Shown: positions 10,501 through 21,160, numbered from the stretch's first letter. The stretch: 64,000 bases of DNA from Globodera rostochiensis (GCA_018350325.1 JAEVLN010000010.1:682001-746000), one strand, 5' to 3'. Translations and numbers: made by a program. Notes: generated from the letters alone by a model not told the origin.

Positions 10501-13500
10501 TCTTTTAGAACATCATTTTTTTGGGCACAAAGGGGCGTGGATCCGGATACCAAATGGGTTGGTTGGTTTGTGTTTGTTGTAGCAAAAGACGGATGTGTGA
10601 ATGGTGCAAATTAATGAAAAAAACACTTTTTAGTAAAAACGCTGGAATTGTTACCGGAAGAGTTAGCGCAAGTTGAATCTAACCATAAGGTGGGATTTAA
10701 TGTTTTCTTATGCCATAACTTTTTTAGACATAAACGAATTTACTTTTGCACAAATTCGTCATATTTCTTCTCGCAAAAGTGACCCTACTTTCTTTAAGGT
10801 GAAAATTCCGCTCCATCCGAACCGAATTTATTGTATGGACAACGAAGCGTTTGAACATTTGTGTCTCATCAAAAAGGCCAACGTTCAATACTCCAAGAAA
10901 GAGATGGACAACTTTTCGGAGAGTTGGAGACGGGCTGATCAGGAATTTCAGCGAATGTTGAAGAACGTTTCCGCGTTGGAGCCCCACCGTACACGGGAAA
11001 CCGTGTCGCTCAGCGAAGCCCGTCGGATCATCGTCGACTTGGCTCCCGCATTGGCAGACATATCAGAGGCCATTCAAGTGCATAATGGGAAAAAATTGAA
11101 AAACTATTTGTGTTTACATTTGCCCGCTTTACAGGACAACCTCGTCCGCATCGAAGCTTATGAAGAAGCCATCAGCAGAGGGGAACAGGAGATGACCACC
11201 GCGCCCGTCCTTAAAACTGTCAGGCGTGAGCTGTTGCCATACCCCCGCACCGTTTGCACTTCGGTTGCATTTAATCGTTGCCCCTTCTTTGTTTGAGTGT
11301 ATTATTGGTTTTGGGCAAATCAAAAATTGTAAAATTTTAACACCATATATATTAGGATTGATTCATAAAAATTGAAATAGGCCCCTGGTCAGAGATAAAT
11401 GTGATCACTCAAACACTGCATTTCTCTTATGGGCATTCATTTATGTTTTTTTAACATTTAAATTATTAAAAAGGATCGATGCACCGAAGTAAAAAGGACT
11501 GAGGAGGGCGACTTCAAAGTGTACAGGCGAAAGTGTCACAAGCACTGTTACTTGGAAGGCATTCCTCTGGAGCTTTGTGATCAGGAGGCGCTGAAATATT
11601 GTTGGGCAATGGATGGACAGGACAAGGGCAAATGCAGGGCGAGTTTTTGGAGCGAATGTATAAGAATTTGCGGCGTCGTGCTGTCGAATTTGTGTTGATT
11701 TATATAAACTAGAGATGGGCGGGAATGGGCTTTCCATGTGAAAGTACGGGATTCCCGTTCCCGCCTCTTTTTTTTTGCCGAGCGTCATTTTATCCGAATA
11801 TGACTCTTTTTACCGAATTCGAACCCCAAACCCGAAGTTCGGAGGTCGAAACATGCGCGTTTCAGATCGATGAATGTGGCTGCGATTGGAGTGTGCACAT
11901 GCACATCACTTTCAAACAAAAACTTGTGCCTCTCGAACTCGACGAAGCGACTCGGAATAAGTTTGCTGATAAAAGTGAATTATTGAACACATTGACGCGG
12001 GACAAACTGCAGATAATGCATGAGCGAACTACAATCTATTCTAAGGCATAAAAAATAAATAAGCATTGGAATCAGTAAAAAAATCTGTGATTTTTGACAC
12101 TCCGTTTCAAATTTTGACCACTGTTCAGTATGCGGATAGAGAAATAAGTGATTAAATGCAAATCTAAAACATTTCAGGCAGCTCCGCTTTGCGGCTTCGT
12201 GAATAAATGGGCGCTGATGCCGTCCAACGACTGCATGGAGCCGTACATCAAGCTGTCCATCGAAAATGCGAAACGATTGGCTAATAAAAGCGAAGGGGCA
12301 TCCGATCATGAATTGAATACGAAGAAGTTGAAAGGGCTTGAAGTCAGTTTTATGGGAGATGTTCAAAAAAAATGATGGTTTTGCCTGAAAAATGATGTTC
12401 AAGTAAAAATCAAAAGAACCGCCGAGACTGCCCGGATATTTTAACCCGGTCCGGGTCCGCGAGAGCTGAAAAAAGAACAGTGAAAACCCGAGTAACCGGG
12501 CCCGGTTCGTTGGACCAGGACTAGAATATGGAATTTGTAATAAAACGATGTCTAAGCAAAATATAAAAAATGTTTAACCACCGATGTTAAGGAATCGCTC
12601 CGTCTCTACAGAGAGCAAAAGAAGCTCGTTGAAAATGCAAAGTCCGACAACGTTAACACACCAAGCGAAGTTACCGCGGAGGATGTGAACAAATTGTTTG
12701 AGGAACTTTGTGAATTGCCAATGTTTGGCAAAAGCATTCGACAAACATATGAGATACAGCAACAGGCACGGCTTAAACTTCAGGAAGGGTATACGGAAAA
12801 GAATCTCGTCACTGGGCTAGTGCCGAAGCCGAGCAGAAACATAGACGGTAAGGGCGTTTGGAACTGATCAGATCAAGAGAATAATACAGACGATCAGTGC
12901 AAAACACTGCTTAAGACTTTGAAATTAGCTACAAAAAAAACATTTTTGTTTAAGCGGCGGGCAAGCAAGCAAAGGAGCAGCATCTGAACAAGTTGGAGCA
13001 AGGTGAGTTTTGAGTAGAGCCCGGACTTGAGGACCAATCGAGACTTCGATCGAGAATCTCGAAAAAAATCTCGGTCGAGTCTTCGATCGGTCCGTGTGCT
13101 CTAGTTTTGAGTCGCATAAGCAATAAAAGAGTTCGCTGGCTTAGTATTTAGCGCCAAATTGAAGAGTAAAAACCCAAAAAGCAGAAATCGTTCTTTGTTG
13201 TGTCCCCGGTTAGGGGTTTTGAGACCTTTTGCACGTCCAAGGAAAAGCAGCATCATTAAGAACAATTGATCGGGATTATCAGGGAGAACAGGGATTTGGG
13301 TTTTGGGCTCGTAAAGGCCGTCTTAGCTTAAAACCCTAAGCCCCGGCGTGCAAAACACATACGCATTATGAGACGATGACCATTGGAACTTTTACTTTGA
13401 ATTAATATGACAATTTTCGTATGGTATGGTACTGTATTTTTCAAATGCACTTAGATGGGGAGCTCAAGTCAACCGTGAAAACTGGAACGTTGTGGAACAC

Positions 13501-14078
13501 CGCCTGCTACAGAGCTCGACGTAAATACTTACCTAGAGTCCGAACTTAATAAAATTTTGTTCAAAAGAAAATCCAACCAAGATTTTTGTAATACATTTTG
13601 TTTGCTCATCCGGTTGCCCGGTCTTCTAGTCTTACTTGAATTAAAGTAGCACAGGCGTTTGCCCTCTAACTATAAGGTCAAATTCCCGTTATTTAAAAAG
13701 GACCTGAACTTCATTGAAACTCGACAAGGCAGACAGTTCTTTCTATCCAAAATGTCAAAATCTGAAAGACTCTAAAATTACCATTTTGAATGCTCCTTTT
13801 TTGGGGATCACTTTTTAAGAGCTTTTCCAATCGATTGGCTCTTCTGCTTGTTGTTTCTCAGCAGTACTTTAATTTGTATTTTATTTCTGATCGGTCGAGT
13901 TTGAAGAAAATTATTCAAAAAATTAGAACTCAGTGCTTCGTGTTTTGTTCATAATGATCAAACAGTTTTTTCAGATTATGCGGGAAGAGTGCCCGTGATC
14001 GGCCGTTTTGTGAAATCTCAAGCGCAACCTTCATCCTCATCCGGCACCAGCAATCGTGCCAAAAAAAACAATCACTAA
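4597..14078 (+). CDS. Large SNTX-like/GTPase fusion protein, about 23 exons
   Basis: Proposed exons: 4597-4665, 4771-5291, 5872-6130 (end unsure), 6455-6586, 7148-7491, 7548-7707, 7758-7866, 7938-8212, 8271-8755 (end unsure), 8860-9036, 9083-9340, 9484-9655, 10233-10450, 10509-10557, 10634-10689, 10728-11077, 11135-11263, 11474-11638, 11866-12045, 12178-12342, 12592-12847, 12955-13002, 13975-14078; about 1,560 residues. LGNLYNASTDNF, THFVGSACFGTLVAAILTF and GFGHPITFSLIPLSAI resemble the SNTX (stonustoxin-like) N-terminal family. A cysteine cluster follows (8923-9020). Exon 11 holds the P-loop GETGVGKST. Exon 13 has RLIDSGG, where relatives have DTPG. The C-terminus has paired cysteines (CHKHCYLEG, CGCDWSVHMH). 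This order matches known GTP-binding proteins carrying an SNTX region. No signal peptide is seen, so it is probably cytoplasmic. Oddities: two extra bases (GT) at about 7313-7318, a one-base phase mismatch between exons 15 and 16, and three or four GC-AG introns. Function is inferred from family only. Confidence 0.7.
6656..7082. mobile_element. MITE with CAGGGNCGTAGCC-type inverted ends, in an intron
   Basis: The left end CAGGGACGTAGCTAGAAAAA pairs with the right end (reverse complement CAGGGCCGTAGCCCGAAAAA), 21 of 24 positions. Flanks GTTATGAG and GTTCGGTG agree at 5 of 8, consistent with a decayed 8-bp target duplication. It lies in the intron between exons 6455-6586 and 7148-7491 of the GTPase gene. 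Inside are a related end (AAGGACGTAGCCAGGGGG, near 6803), G/C runs and one GC-rich hairpin repeat (6743-6763). Confidence 0.65.
9826..9988. mobile_element. CTCGAG-rich MITE, 163 bp, in an intron
   Basis: The ends are TAGAGCCCGGA and the reverse complement of TAGAACCCGGA. The interior is a run of TCTCGA/GAGATTTTTCGAGA palindromes able to fold on itself. Flanking 8-mers TATGTAAC and TATGTACA match at 6 of 8. It lies in the 9656-10232 intron of the GTPase gene. It belongs to the same family as 13015-13103 and 31425-32136. Confidence 0.7.
13015..13103. mobile_element. 89-bp hAT-like MITE with perfect 8-bp target duplication
   Basis: The element runs from TAGAGCCCGGAC to the reverse complement of TAGAGCACACGGAC. 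It is flanked on both sides by GTTTTGAG (13007-13014 and 13104-13111). The interior has GATCGAGAATCTCG-type palindromes. An 8-bp duplication is typical of hAT transposition. It lies in the last intron of the GTPase gene, just after the donor at 13003. Confidence 0.8.
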
Positions 14079-14339
14079 TGAGGGGGGGGGGGACAACCGA
14101 GAGAATTGTGATTGGGGTGTCAAAGTTTTAACATTTTTCAACATTTCATTCTCTTTTTTTGTTTTTGTTTTTTAGTATTCATCATTTCTATTTCTCTCAG
14201 AATTCGATTAAGATTTGCATTTGATTTTTCTTATCGACCACATATATTTCTATACGATTAAAGTTTTTGAATTCAATTTTTGGCTTTTAAACTTCTTAAA
14301 ACAGCGGGTTTTATGGTTTATGAGGAAAAAAGCCCGCCT
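14079..14339. other. 3' flank of the GTPase gene
   Basis: AT-rich sequence with a short G run (14083-14092). A small imperfect hairpin pairs CTTAAAACAGCGGGTTT (near 14294) with AAAGCCCGCCTGTTCTAAG (near 14329). No gene is seen. Confidence 0.4.
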
Positions 14340-14640
14340 GTTCTAAGCTGATCCCCGCCCGACTTTCCCACCCCCGAGGGGCCGGGGACCAACTTGATTT
14401 TAATTTTTGCTTCACTTCCCCCCTTGAGCTCTTTCATTGGAGCCTTTTTGAGAAATGCCATCAATTTATCGCCGTTAACGTTTGCAACCCATAGCGATTG
14501 TGCAGCTTCTCCAACGGAATGACAAAATGCGCTTTTTCGCCAACATACGGCACACCGAGCAGCTCAAACTGAATTTATTTTTTTCTTTAAATGGCACAAA
14601 CCGATTGATTTTGGTGAACCTTTTCGATAGTTCATTTAAA
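14340..14640 (-). pseudogene. Reversed serpin gene fragment (penultimate-region exon)
   Basis: Read on the minus strand this matches the serpin exon at 50369-50515 and its flanks. It has the preceding GTGCCATTTAAA intron, the exon start FELLGVPYVGEKAHFVI, the exon end MAFLKKAPMKELK (in a shifted frame) and the following G/C-rich intron (CCGGCCCCTCGGGGGTGGGAAAG). The middle has lost bases, so the frame runs into a stop after LQTLTAIN. It is a dead exon copy roughly 18-36 kb from the serpin genes and in opposite orientation. Confidence 0.8.
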
Positions 14641-15059
14641 GCCGACAATCATTCATATTATAAAAAGCATAATTAGAACATGCCAATTTTAATTTTTCGA
14701 TTTCAATGAGAATGGGCACCCGGAAACGCGGCAAGTGCATTCCCTTGCCTTAAGCCTTAGAAATTTCTTCAAATTGGCGCTTTTGAAAATATTTGCTAAA
14801 GCTAACTTTAGCAGAACACAAAAAACTATCAAACGATTTAAATTTTGATAACCTGGCAAAGGCGGCACGGGTGCTCAAAAGGCTGACCATTCATTCCCCA
14901 GGAGTTTCATTTTGGGATCATCCATCACTTCTATTACACCAACCCCACCCCCTTTTTAGTGTCTATTTGGGACTTTTTGAGATTTAAATGCCTATTTTGA
15001 CCATTTTTTTGAGTTTTTAGTGGCTAAAAATTAGCGTACTAATAATATACTATTAGATT
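14641..15059. other. Gene-free stretch
   Basis: AT-rich sequence without a supported gene. A short C-rich part (CACCAACCCCACCCCC, near 14937) is the only compositional feature. Confidence 0.4.
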
Positions 15060-15330
15060 TTATATTATTTCTATGCATTTTTGAACAACAAGGTGAATGG
15101 GAAGGAATGTGTTTATTGTCGTTCGAGTTCTTCAACAAATCTTGGCAAATTGATTTTTTAAACGAATTTTTAGTAGATATAATTTTAAAACGATAAACTT
15201 ACAAAAATTAGGGTTGAAATTGAAATTTATTCTGACATTATTTAAATACGTAAAAGAAGAGACATTTAGCAAATAATTAATACATTTTAATTTGTGCTTT
15301 TTGGTCGTCCTAAATTTTTTTAGCTTATAA
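15060..15330 (-). pseudogene. Relic of a duplicate of the eight-cysteine gene, coding part deleted
   Basis: The left part (CTATGCATTTTTGAACAACAA, near 15073) matches the 3' flank of the eight-cysteine gene (21175-21195). The right part (ACAAAAATTAGGGTTGAAAT, TTTAGCAAATAATTAATAC, TTTTGGTCGTCC) matches its 5' flank (21630-21780). The roughly 400 bases of coding sequence between them are missing. This is best explained by duplication followed by internal deletion. Confidence 0.65.
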
Positions 15331-15679
15331 TAAAGCTTTTGCTCATATTTTGAAGTTTTAGGCCCTAAAATTAACATCCCTCCTAATTATGTTATAAATT
15401 AAAATGTTGTTGGCATATATTTTACAAAGTGTGCACCGGAAATTCTAAATTTCAAGCATTGTACTTGCCATTTAAGTACATAGACGACCTGCCATAAAAT
15501 AACAATTTTAATTTCTTAAATCAACAGAACATTTAAAAAACTATTGCAATCGATCGAATAAACATCTTAAAGCTCTCGCAGCTCTAAAGTGGCTGTCAAT
15601 ATCGGAGTTTGGACATTCAGAGAGTCTCCCAAAATAAAAATGTTCTTTTTTTGCGACGCTAAAAGGGCGGCAGCACGTT

Positions 15680-16597
15680 TTATTTGGGCACATTCACCAA
15701 TTCTGGCACATTCTTAAATTGTAATTTCCATCTGTTAAGTGTTCTGATAGGAATTTCCAAATGCGCCGCAATGTCTCCGTCTTTAATCTTCGGATTTATT
15801 AACTTTATTTCATAATATTCTTTCAGTTTTTGCAGTTTTTGTTCATCCGAGTGCCATATTTTATCAAGTCCAAACTGATTCTTCCATTTAAAAATTGTTG
15901 AGTGACTGACACCAAGTTCCTTGGAAACATTGGCCTCAAATTGCTTCCATTCATTTTGCGAATGTTGTTTTTCTTGCATAAATTTATTTTTTAATTCAAT
16001 GTATTCTTGGACAATTTCACGTTTTTGGTCATCAGAATAACATTTGAACTGCTTCTGCCACATACAAATGGTATGATAATGGACACCGAGATTCTTCGCC
16101 GTATTGACATTAAATTTGTACCATTCTTTTTTTGAAACTTTTCCTTTTTGGCGATATTGCCTTTTTAATTTAATATATTCTTGGACAATTTCACTTTTTT
16201 GGTCTTCAGAATAGCATTTCACTTTCTTGTGTCCTTCTGAGCAAGCTTTTCCATTTTCTAGATTATGTAGGGGATTTGAATCGACAAGTTCAACAGGGAC
16301 TTGATTGGACTGAATATTGTCATTGAGATCAATTTCAGAGCGATCATTTCGTTCCCAAGACTTTTCTGATTCATTTTGTTCGTTGTGATCAGAAGTTTCA
16401 TAGCTTGGCGAAGCTTCCATTCTTTGCGATTCGTTGGGCTCTGATAATTTAGGCTTCTCCTCATCCCCCCAGCCTTCTCCGAATATTTCATCAAAAGTTT
16501 TATAAAGTTTTATATTATTTAGTGGCGAATTGACCGATTCAATTGAATGTGTTGCATGGCATAACACCAAAATTAATAGCCAAAATTCCATTTTCAT
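15680..16597 (-). CDS. Secreted protein with three tandem helix-turn-helix repeats
   Basis: A single uninterrupted frame of 305 residues. Residues 1-20 (MKMEFWLLILVLCHATHSIE) form a clear signal peptide with no later membrane segment. Residues 40-125 are acidic and Glu/Ser/Asn-rich. Three similar units follow at about 127-184, 185-242 and 248-294. Each starts with a CYS(E/D)DQK-like motif and ends with a recognition-helix pattern: HTICMWQKQF, STIFKWKNQF, RTLNRWKLQF. This resembles transposase or homeodomain-like HTH modules that bind DNA. The combination of secretion signal and DNA-binding repeats would fit a secreted protein that acts in host nuclei, or a domesticated transposase HTH; both are inference. 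No introns are needed, which is unusual for this window. The ATG at 16595-16597 is chosen because the signal peptide follows at once. Confidence 0.8.
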   Translation of the reverse strand: MKMEFWLLILVLCHATHSIESVNSPLNNIKLYKTFDEIFGEGWGDEEKPKLSEPNESQRMEASPSYETSDHNEQNESEKSWERNDRSEIDLNDNIQSNQVPVELVDSNPLHNLENGKACSEGHKKVKCYSEDQKSEIVQEYIKLKRQYRQKGKVSKKEWYKFNVNTAKNLGVHYHTICMWQKQFKCYSDDQKREIVQEYIELKNKFMQEKQHSQNEWKQFEANVSKELGVSHSTIFKWKNQFGLDKIWHSDEQKLQKLKEYYEIKLINPKIKDGDIAAHLEIPIRTLNRWKLQFKNVPELVNVPK

Positions 16598-16977
16598 AAA
16601 ATAATAATTTAGAATGATTTATAGATAAAGTAAACGGCTTAATTTTAAATAAAGATGCTTAAATATAAATGATTATAACTCCAACATTTCTTGCTTATTA
16701 AAATATGCTTATGCATACGTTGCAATTTGGTGAATGAATATTCTCCTTTGCACAAACATTCCATACATATTTAGATTTAATCAATTCCAAAACAAACATT
16801 AAAACATAAAATTCATTTATTTATTCCGACTTAGGAATCCATAATTATGTAATTTTGTTGCTGACTTTTCGCATTTTATTGACAAAATCATCAACAAAAA
16901 AAAATGCAATTTTTATTTGATGTAATGTTTCAGCAGCATTTTGTTTCATTCCTATGTGCCAGAGAAAAGGAGAAATA

Positions 16978-18695
16978 GCATTTACTCCCGGGGATGGAAG
17001 AAATAGTGCCCCCGGGGGTAGTCAGAGAAAAGAAGAAATAGCATTGGCACCATAGTGCCCCCGGGGGTAGTCAGAGAAAAGAAGAAATAGCATTGGCCTT
17101 CGGGGATGGAAGAAATAGTGCCCCGGGGGTAGTCAGAGAAAAGAAGAAATAGCATTGGCCCCCGGGGATGGAAGAAATAGTGCCCCCGGGGGTAGTCAGA
17201 GAAAAGAAGAAATAGCATTGGCCTTCGGGGATGGAAGAAATAGTGCCCCGGGGGTAGTCAGAGAAAAGAAGAAATAGCATTGGCCCCCGGGGATGGAAGA
17301 AATAGTGCAACCCGGGGGTAGTCAGAGAAAAGAAGAAATAGCATTGGCACCATAGTGCCCCCGGGGGTAGTCAGAGAAAAGAAGAAATAGCATTGGCCTT
17401 CGGGGATGGAAGAAATAGTGCCCCGGGGGTAGTCAGAGAAAAGAAGAAATAGCATTGGCCCCCGGGGATGGAAGAAATAGTGCAACCCGGGGGTAGTCAG
17501 AGAAAAGAAGAAATAGCATTGGCCCCCGGGGATGGAAGAAATAGTGCCCCCGGGGGTAGTCAGAGAAAAGAAGAAATAGCATTGGCCTCCGGGGATGGAA
17601 GAAATAGTGCCCCCGGGGGTAGTCAGAGAAAAGAAGAAATAGCATAGGCCCCCGGGGATGGAAGAAATAGTGCCCCCGGGGGTAGTCAGAGAAAAGAAGA
17701 AATAGCATTGGCCCCCGGGGATGGAAGAAATAGTGCCCCCGGGGGTAGTCAGAGAAAAGAAGAAATAGCATTGGCCCCCGGGGATGGAAGAAATAGTGCC
17801 CCCGGGGGTAGTCAGAGAAAAGAAGAAATAGCATTGGCCCCCGGGGATGGAAGAAATAGTGCCCCCGGGGGTAGTCAGAGAAAAGAAGAAATAGCATTGG
17901 CCCCCGGGGATGGAAGAAATAGTGCCCCCGGGGGTAGTCAGAGAAAAGAAGAAATAGCATTGGCCCCCGGGGATGGAAGAAATAGTGCCCCCGGGGGTAG
18001 TCAGAGAAAAGAAGAAATAGCATTGGCCCCCGGGGATGGAAGAAATAGTGCCCCCGGGGGTAGTCAGAGAAAAAAAGAAGAAATAGCATTGGCCCCCGGG
18101 GATGGAAGAAATAGTGCCCCCGGGGGTAGTCAGAGAAAAGAAGAAATAGCATTGGCCCCCGGGGATGGAAGAAATAGTGCCCCCGGGGGGTCAGAGAAAA
18201 GAAGAAATAGCACCCGGGGATGGAAGAAAGTGCCCCCGGGGGTAGTCAGAGAAAAGAAGAAATAGCATTGGCCCCCGGGGATGGAAGAAATAGTGCCCCC
18301 GGGGGTAGTCAGAGAAAAGAAGAAATAGCATTGGCCCCCGGGGATGGAAGAAATAGTGCCCCCGGGGGTAGTCAGAGAAAAGAAGAAATAGCATTGGCCC
18401 CCGGGAATGGAAGAAATAGTGCCCCCGGGGGTAGTCAGAGAAAAGAAGAAATAGCATTGGCCCCCGGGGATGGAAGAAATAGTGCCCCCGGGGGTAGTCA
18501 GAGAAAAGAAGAAATAGCATTGGCCCCCGGGGATGGAAGAAATAGTGCCCCCGGGGGTAGTCAGAGAAAAGAAGAAATAGCATTGGCCCCCGGGGATGGA
18601 AGAAATAGTGCCCCCGGGGGTAGTCAGAGAAAAGAAGAAATAGCATTGGCCCCCGGGATGGAAGAAAGAAATAGTGCCCCCGGGGGTTGTCAGAG
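16978..18695. repeat. 63-bp minisatellite, about 27 copies
   Basis: Head-to-tail 63-bp units. Each contains GATGGAAGAAATAGTG, the palindrome CCCCCGGGGG, GTAGTCAGAGAAAAGAAG and AAATAGCATTGG. Copies from about 17,520 on are nearly identical; the left part has variants with missing or changed bases (CTTCGGGG, GCACCATAG, GCAACCCGG). Because 63 is a multiple of three, long repetitive frames stay open on both strands (minus strand LFLLFSDYPRGHYFFHP, plus strand APGDGRNSAPGG). I regard these as by-products: no start context, no signal and no flanking exon was found. Confidence 0.9.
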
Positions 18696-18795
18696 AGAAT
18701 TTCCCCTTCCTCTCCCCTCCCCTTCCATTGCTTTATACAGGGAAATAAAATGCATCCAACTACCAAAAATAAATATCTAACAAAAAAAAATAAAA

Positions 18796-19553
18796 AATGA
18801 TTTGTAAATTAATTACGCATAAATCTGAATTTACATTTATGTTTTTTATAAGAATTTTTATTCCATAAAAATTATGGTTCTTTGATGTAATGCCGAACCA
18901 AGTCACCCCTTCAAATTTGTCAGATCGCATTCAATGTTTATTTGTTGTTAATCGACGCAACTCCAACACTTTGTGACCAAATTCAAAAATTGGAAAGTTC
19001 GAAATGAGATGTTACGGCGACGGATTTAAAAGGCGTTTAAAAGGATGACCAAAAGGCTGCCCCATTACCTCAAGAGTTTCAGTGTATGTGTTGCGGAAAA
19101 CTCGTTGAATTTCCCGGGCAATTTTGGAATTTCCCGCTCAAGGCGGTAAATTTTAAAATTCAAAAATCAAGACCGAGAGCCAAAAACCCCGTGACCTTTC
19201 TCAAATCGATACTCGAGCCCGAGACTCTCGTGCAGCACTAAGCACATTTCGTTGTCCATCCGAAGAAGTGAAAAGACTATGAGCTGTTTTGCATGCCAAC
19301 AAAATGCCAAAGCCACGAAATGTCAAAAAAAAATTCAAAGCCTATTAAAAATTTGAATTTTCGAAAAAACGTTAGAAGTTACAAATTTTAATTGGTTATA
19401 CAAATATTTCAATTACATACACAAAATGGATATTAATCTTTTTATATCATCATTAGAAGACATCTGGCTTGGCCATCGACATAGCAGCGTTCCTATGCTG
19501 ACAGAAAATCAGTCACAGAACAAAAGTGACCCAAATACCTAAAAAGCATAACA
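18796..19553. other. Gene-free stretch with a duplicated fragment
   Basis: AT-rich. The segment at about 18988-19055 (ATTGGAAAGTTCGAAATG, TTAAAAGGATGACC) recurs at about 21950-22005. A degenerate CTCGAG-type stretch lies near 19205. No gene is seen. Confidence 0.4.
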
Positions 19554-20293
19554 TCAAACGTACCTAACCGTGTTTGATTTAATTAAAATGCCCGACCGCC
19601 TCCATAAAGCGAAACACGTACCAAATGCAATCAAAAAAACAACAGGCTTCAACACGTTCGACTCGGACTTCCTGGCCTGGTCGGGCTTCGTGGCCTGATC
19701 ACCAGGCTGCGGAAGCGTGAACTTAGCATTTGCCAAGTCTTTGTCCTTTTCACCAAAGGTGCAGTTGCAGGAATAATCAGTTGCCTGTGTCATGCTCTGC
19801 ATCTGGGTTTTGGCTCCTGCAGCGCAACTTGTTTTGTCATCATCGTTGGTGCAGGCCCAAAGAATGACTGCAGTGCTTGGCTCTGAAAGTTTGTAATCCA
19901 AAAGCTCTGATCATTTTAAGGCTCCATTTGAACGAACAAATTATTTTGGGATGTTTTTTACAAATTACACAAATAAAAAAAACCGGATTTAATACGGTAA
20001 AATGTTTTTATTTTATTGACCAAAATTAATTTATTTTGTGATTTTAAACTTTCTGGCGCTTACCCCGCGAGCAAATGCTTGCCACACAATAGTGATTATT
20101 GCCCACGGGGCATTCTACAACTTTGCTGGTTTCGACCGAATTCAAGTTGGCATCTCCCATTTTGCATTTGAGTCCTTTAAGTTTTTAAATTGCTTTTTAA
20201 AATGCAAAAATTACAAAAAAAAATGGCACCGGCGGAATGTTCCAAGTTGGCGATAATGGCACTCAGAACAAACAAAGTTGCGACGGATTCCAT
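19554..20293 (-). CDS. Secreted cysteine-rich protein, ET-module/Ly6-like, three exons
   Basis: Exons, in minus-strand order: 20230-20293, 20064-20174 and 19554-19882; all phases agree (phase 1 at both introns); 167 residues. Exon 1 gives a signal peptide (MESVATLFVLSAIIANLEHS). The mature part has eight cysteines, including LKCKMGDAN, VECPVGNNHYCVASICS, WACTNDDDKTSC and SCNC followed by DLAN. This resembles the nematode ET module, a three-finger Ly6-type fold. A hydrophobic C-terminus (LKPVVFLIAFGTCFALW) could be a GPI-anchor signal or membrane anchor. Its paralogue at 24110-24705 shares the intron position. A possible extra donor (TTTG|GTACGT) near the end leaves the last residues uncertain. 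Confidence 0.7.
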
Positions 20294-21160
20294 GGCGTTA
20301 GAAAATATATTAGTTTTTTTGTCTAACCCAATAGTATCCAGAATTAGGGTTGAACCGAACCGTTGAAGCGGGATTTTTTTTTGGTTCGGTTTGGATAACC
20401 GAAAATTTCCCAGGAAAACCCTAACCGGAATATTCTACAATATTAAGACAAATGCATTGCAAAATTCCTTACAAATTTATGATTGAGTTCGTTCGGGGTT
20501 GAAATTTGTGTTTGATAAAATTTATGGCGAATGAAAATGTGAAAATTATAATGAAAAACTATTTAACATAATTTTTATTTGTGCACTGAAAAAAGCGTTT
20601 TACTCCAATGCCCGCCCCTCCGTGCGTCACCGATGTGCTGTGCAGCGGATCAGCGAATGATTCAGCGGCAATTGATGCTTTTTTTGATTAATATTTTTTA
20701 CTTAATATTCGTTAAAATAATAATTAAAAACATATATAAAAACGGGAAATAAAATCATTTTTTTATAATATTATTAGAAATTAATAATTAAAACTAGGGT
20801 GTTATGTTAATTCTTGTCGAGTCTTCAAAATTTGCGGTATTCTTTGATTCGCTCTTGGTCTTGAGTCTCGGGATTAAGTTCAGTCTCGAGCATCACTAGC
20901 GCATTGGTTTCCTTTGCGGAGACTCATCTCAATCTCGGACTCACTCCATGATGGGGGGGGGGGCAATACTAAAGCTACTTTAAATGGATAATATTTAAAC
21001 GTGCAAGTGGTAAGCGTATGAGCGATGCGCTTCTGAAAATCAGCAATGCCTCAAATTGTTGCCAAATCATAAAAATTTTAATACCATTCAATTTGTCTCG
21101 ATTAGAGGGTGTGTTATGCGCGAAAAAGTGCGGTTATTAGTGTCCTAATATTTATTAATT
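20294..21160. other. Gene-free stretch with repeat fragments
   Basis: Contains a degenerate GGTTGAACCGAACC / GGTTCGGTTTGG inverted motif (about 20348-20395), a CTCGAGTCTTC/GAGTCTCGGG-type stretch (20815-20950) related to the CTCGAG MITE family, and a G run near 20955. No gene is seen. Confidence 0.4.

Noticed and set aside
11441..11788. Minus-strand frame opposite GTPase exon 11474-11638
   Set aside because: Shadow of the sense exon, which carries conserved paired cysteines.
16978..18695. CRISPR array
   Set aside because: Units are contiguous and identical throughout, with no unique spacers, and the DNA is eukaryotic.
17433..18780. Long open frames on both strands of the minisatellite as genes
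   Set aside because: They follow from a 63-bp unit without stops. There is no signal, no start context, no splice partner and no non-repetitive coding sequence.
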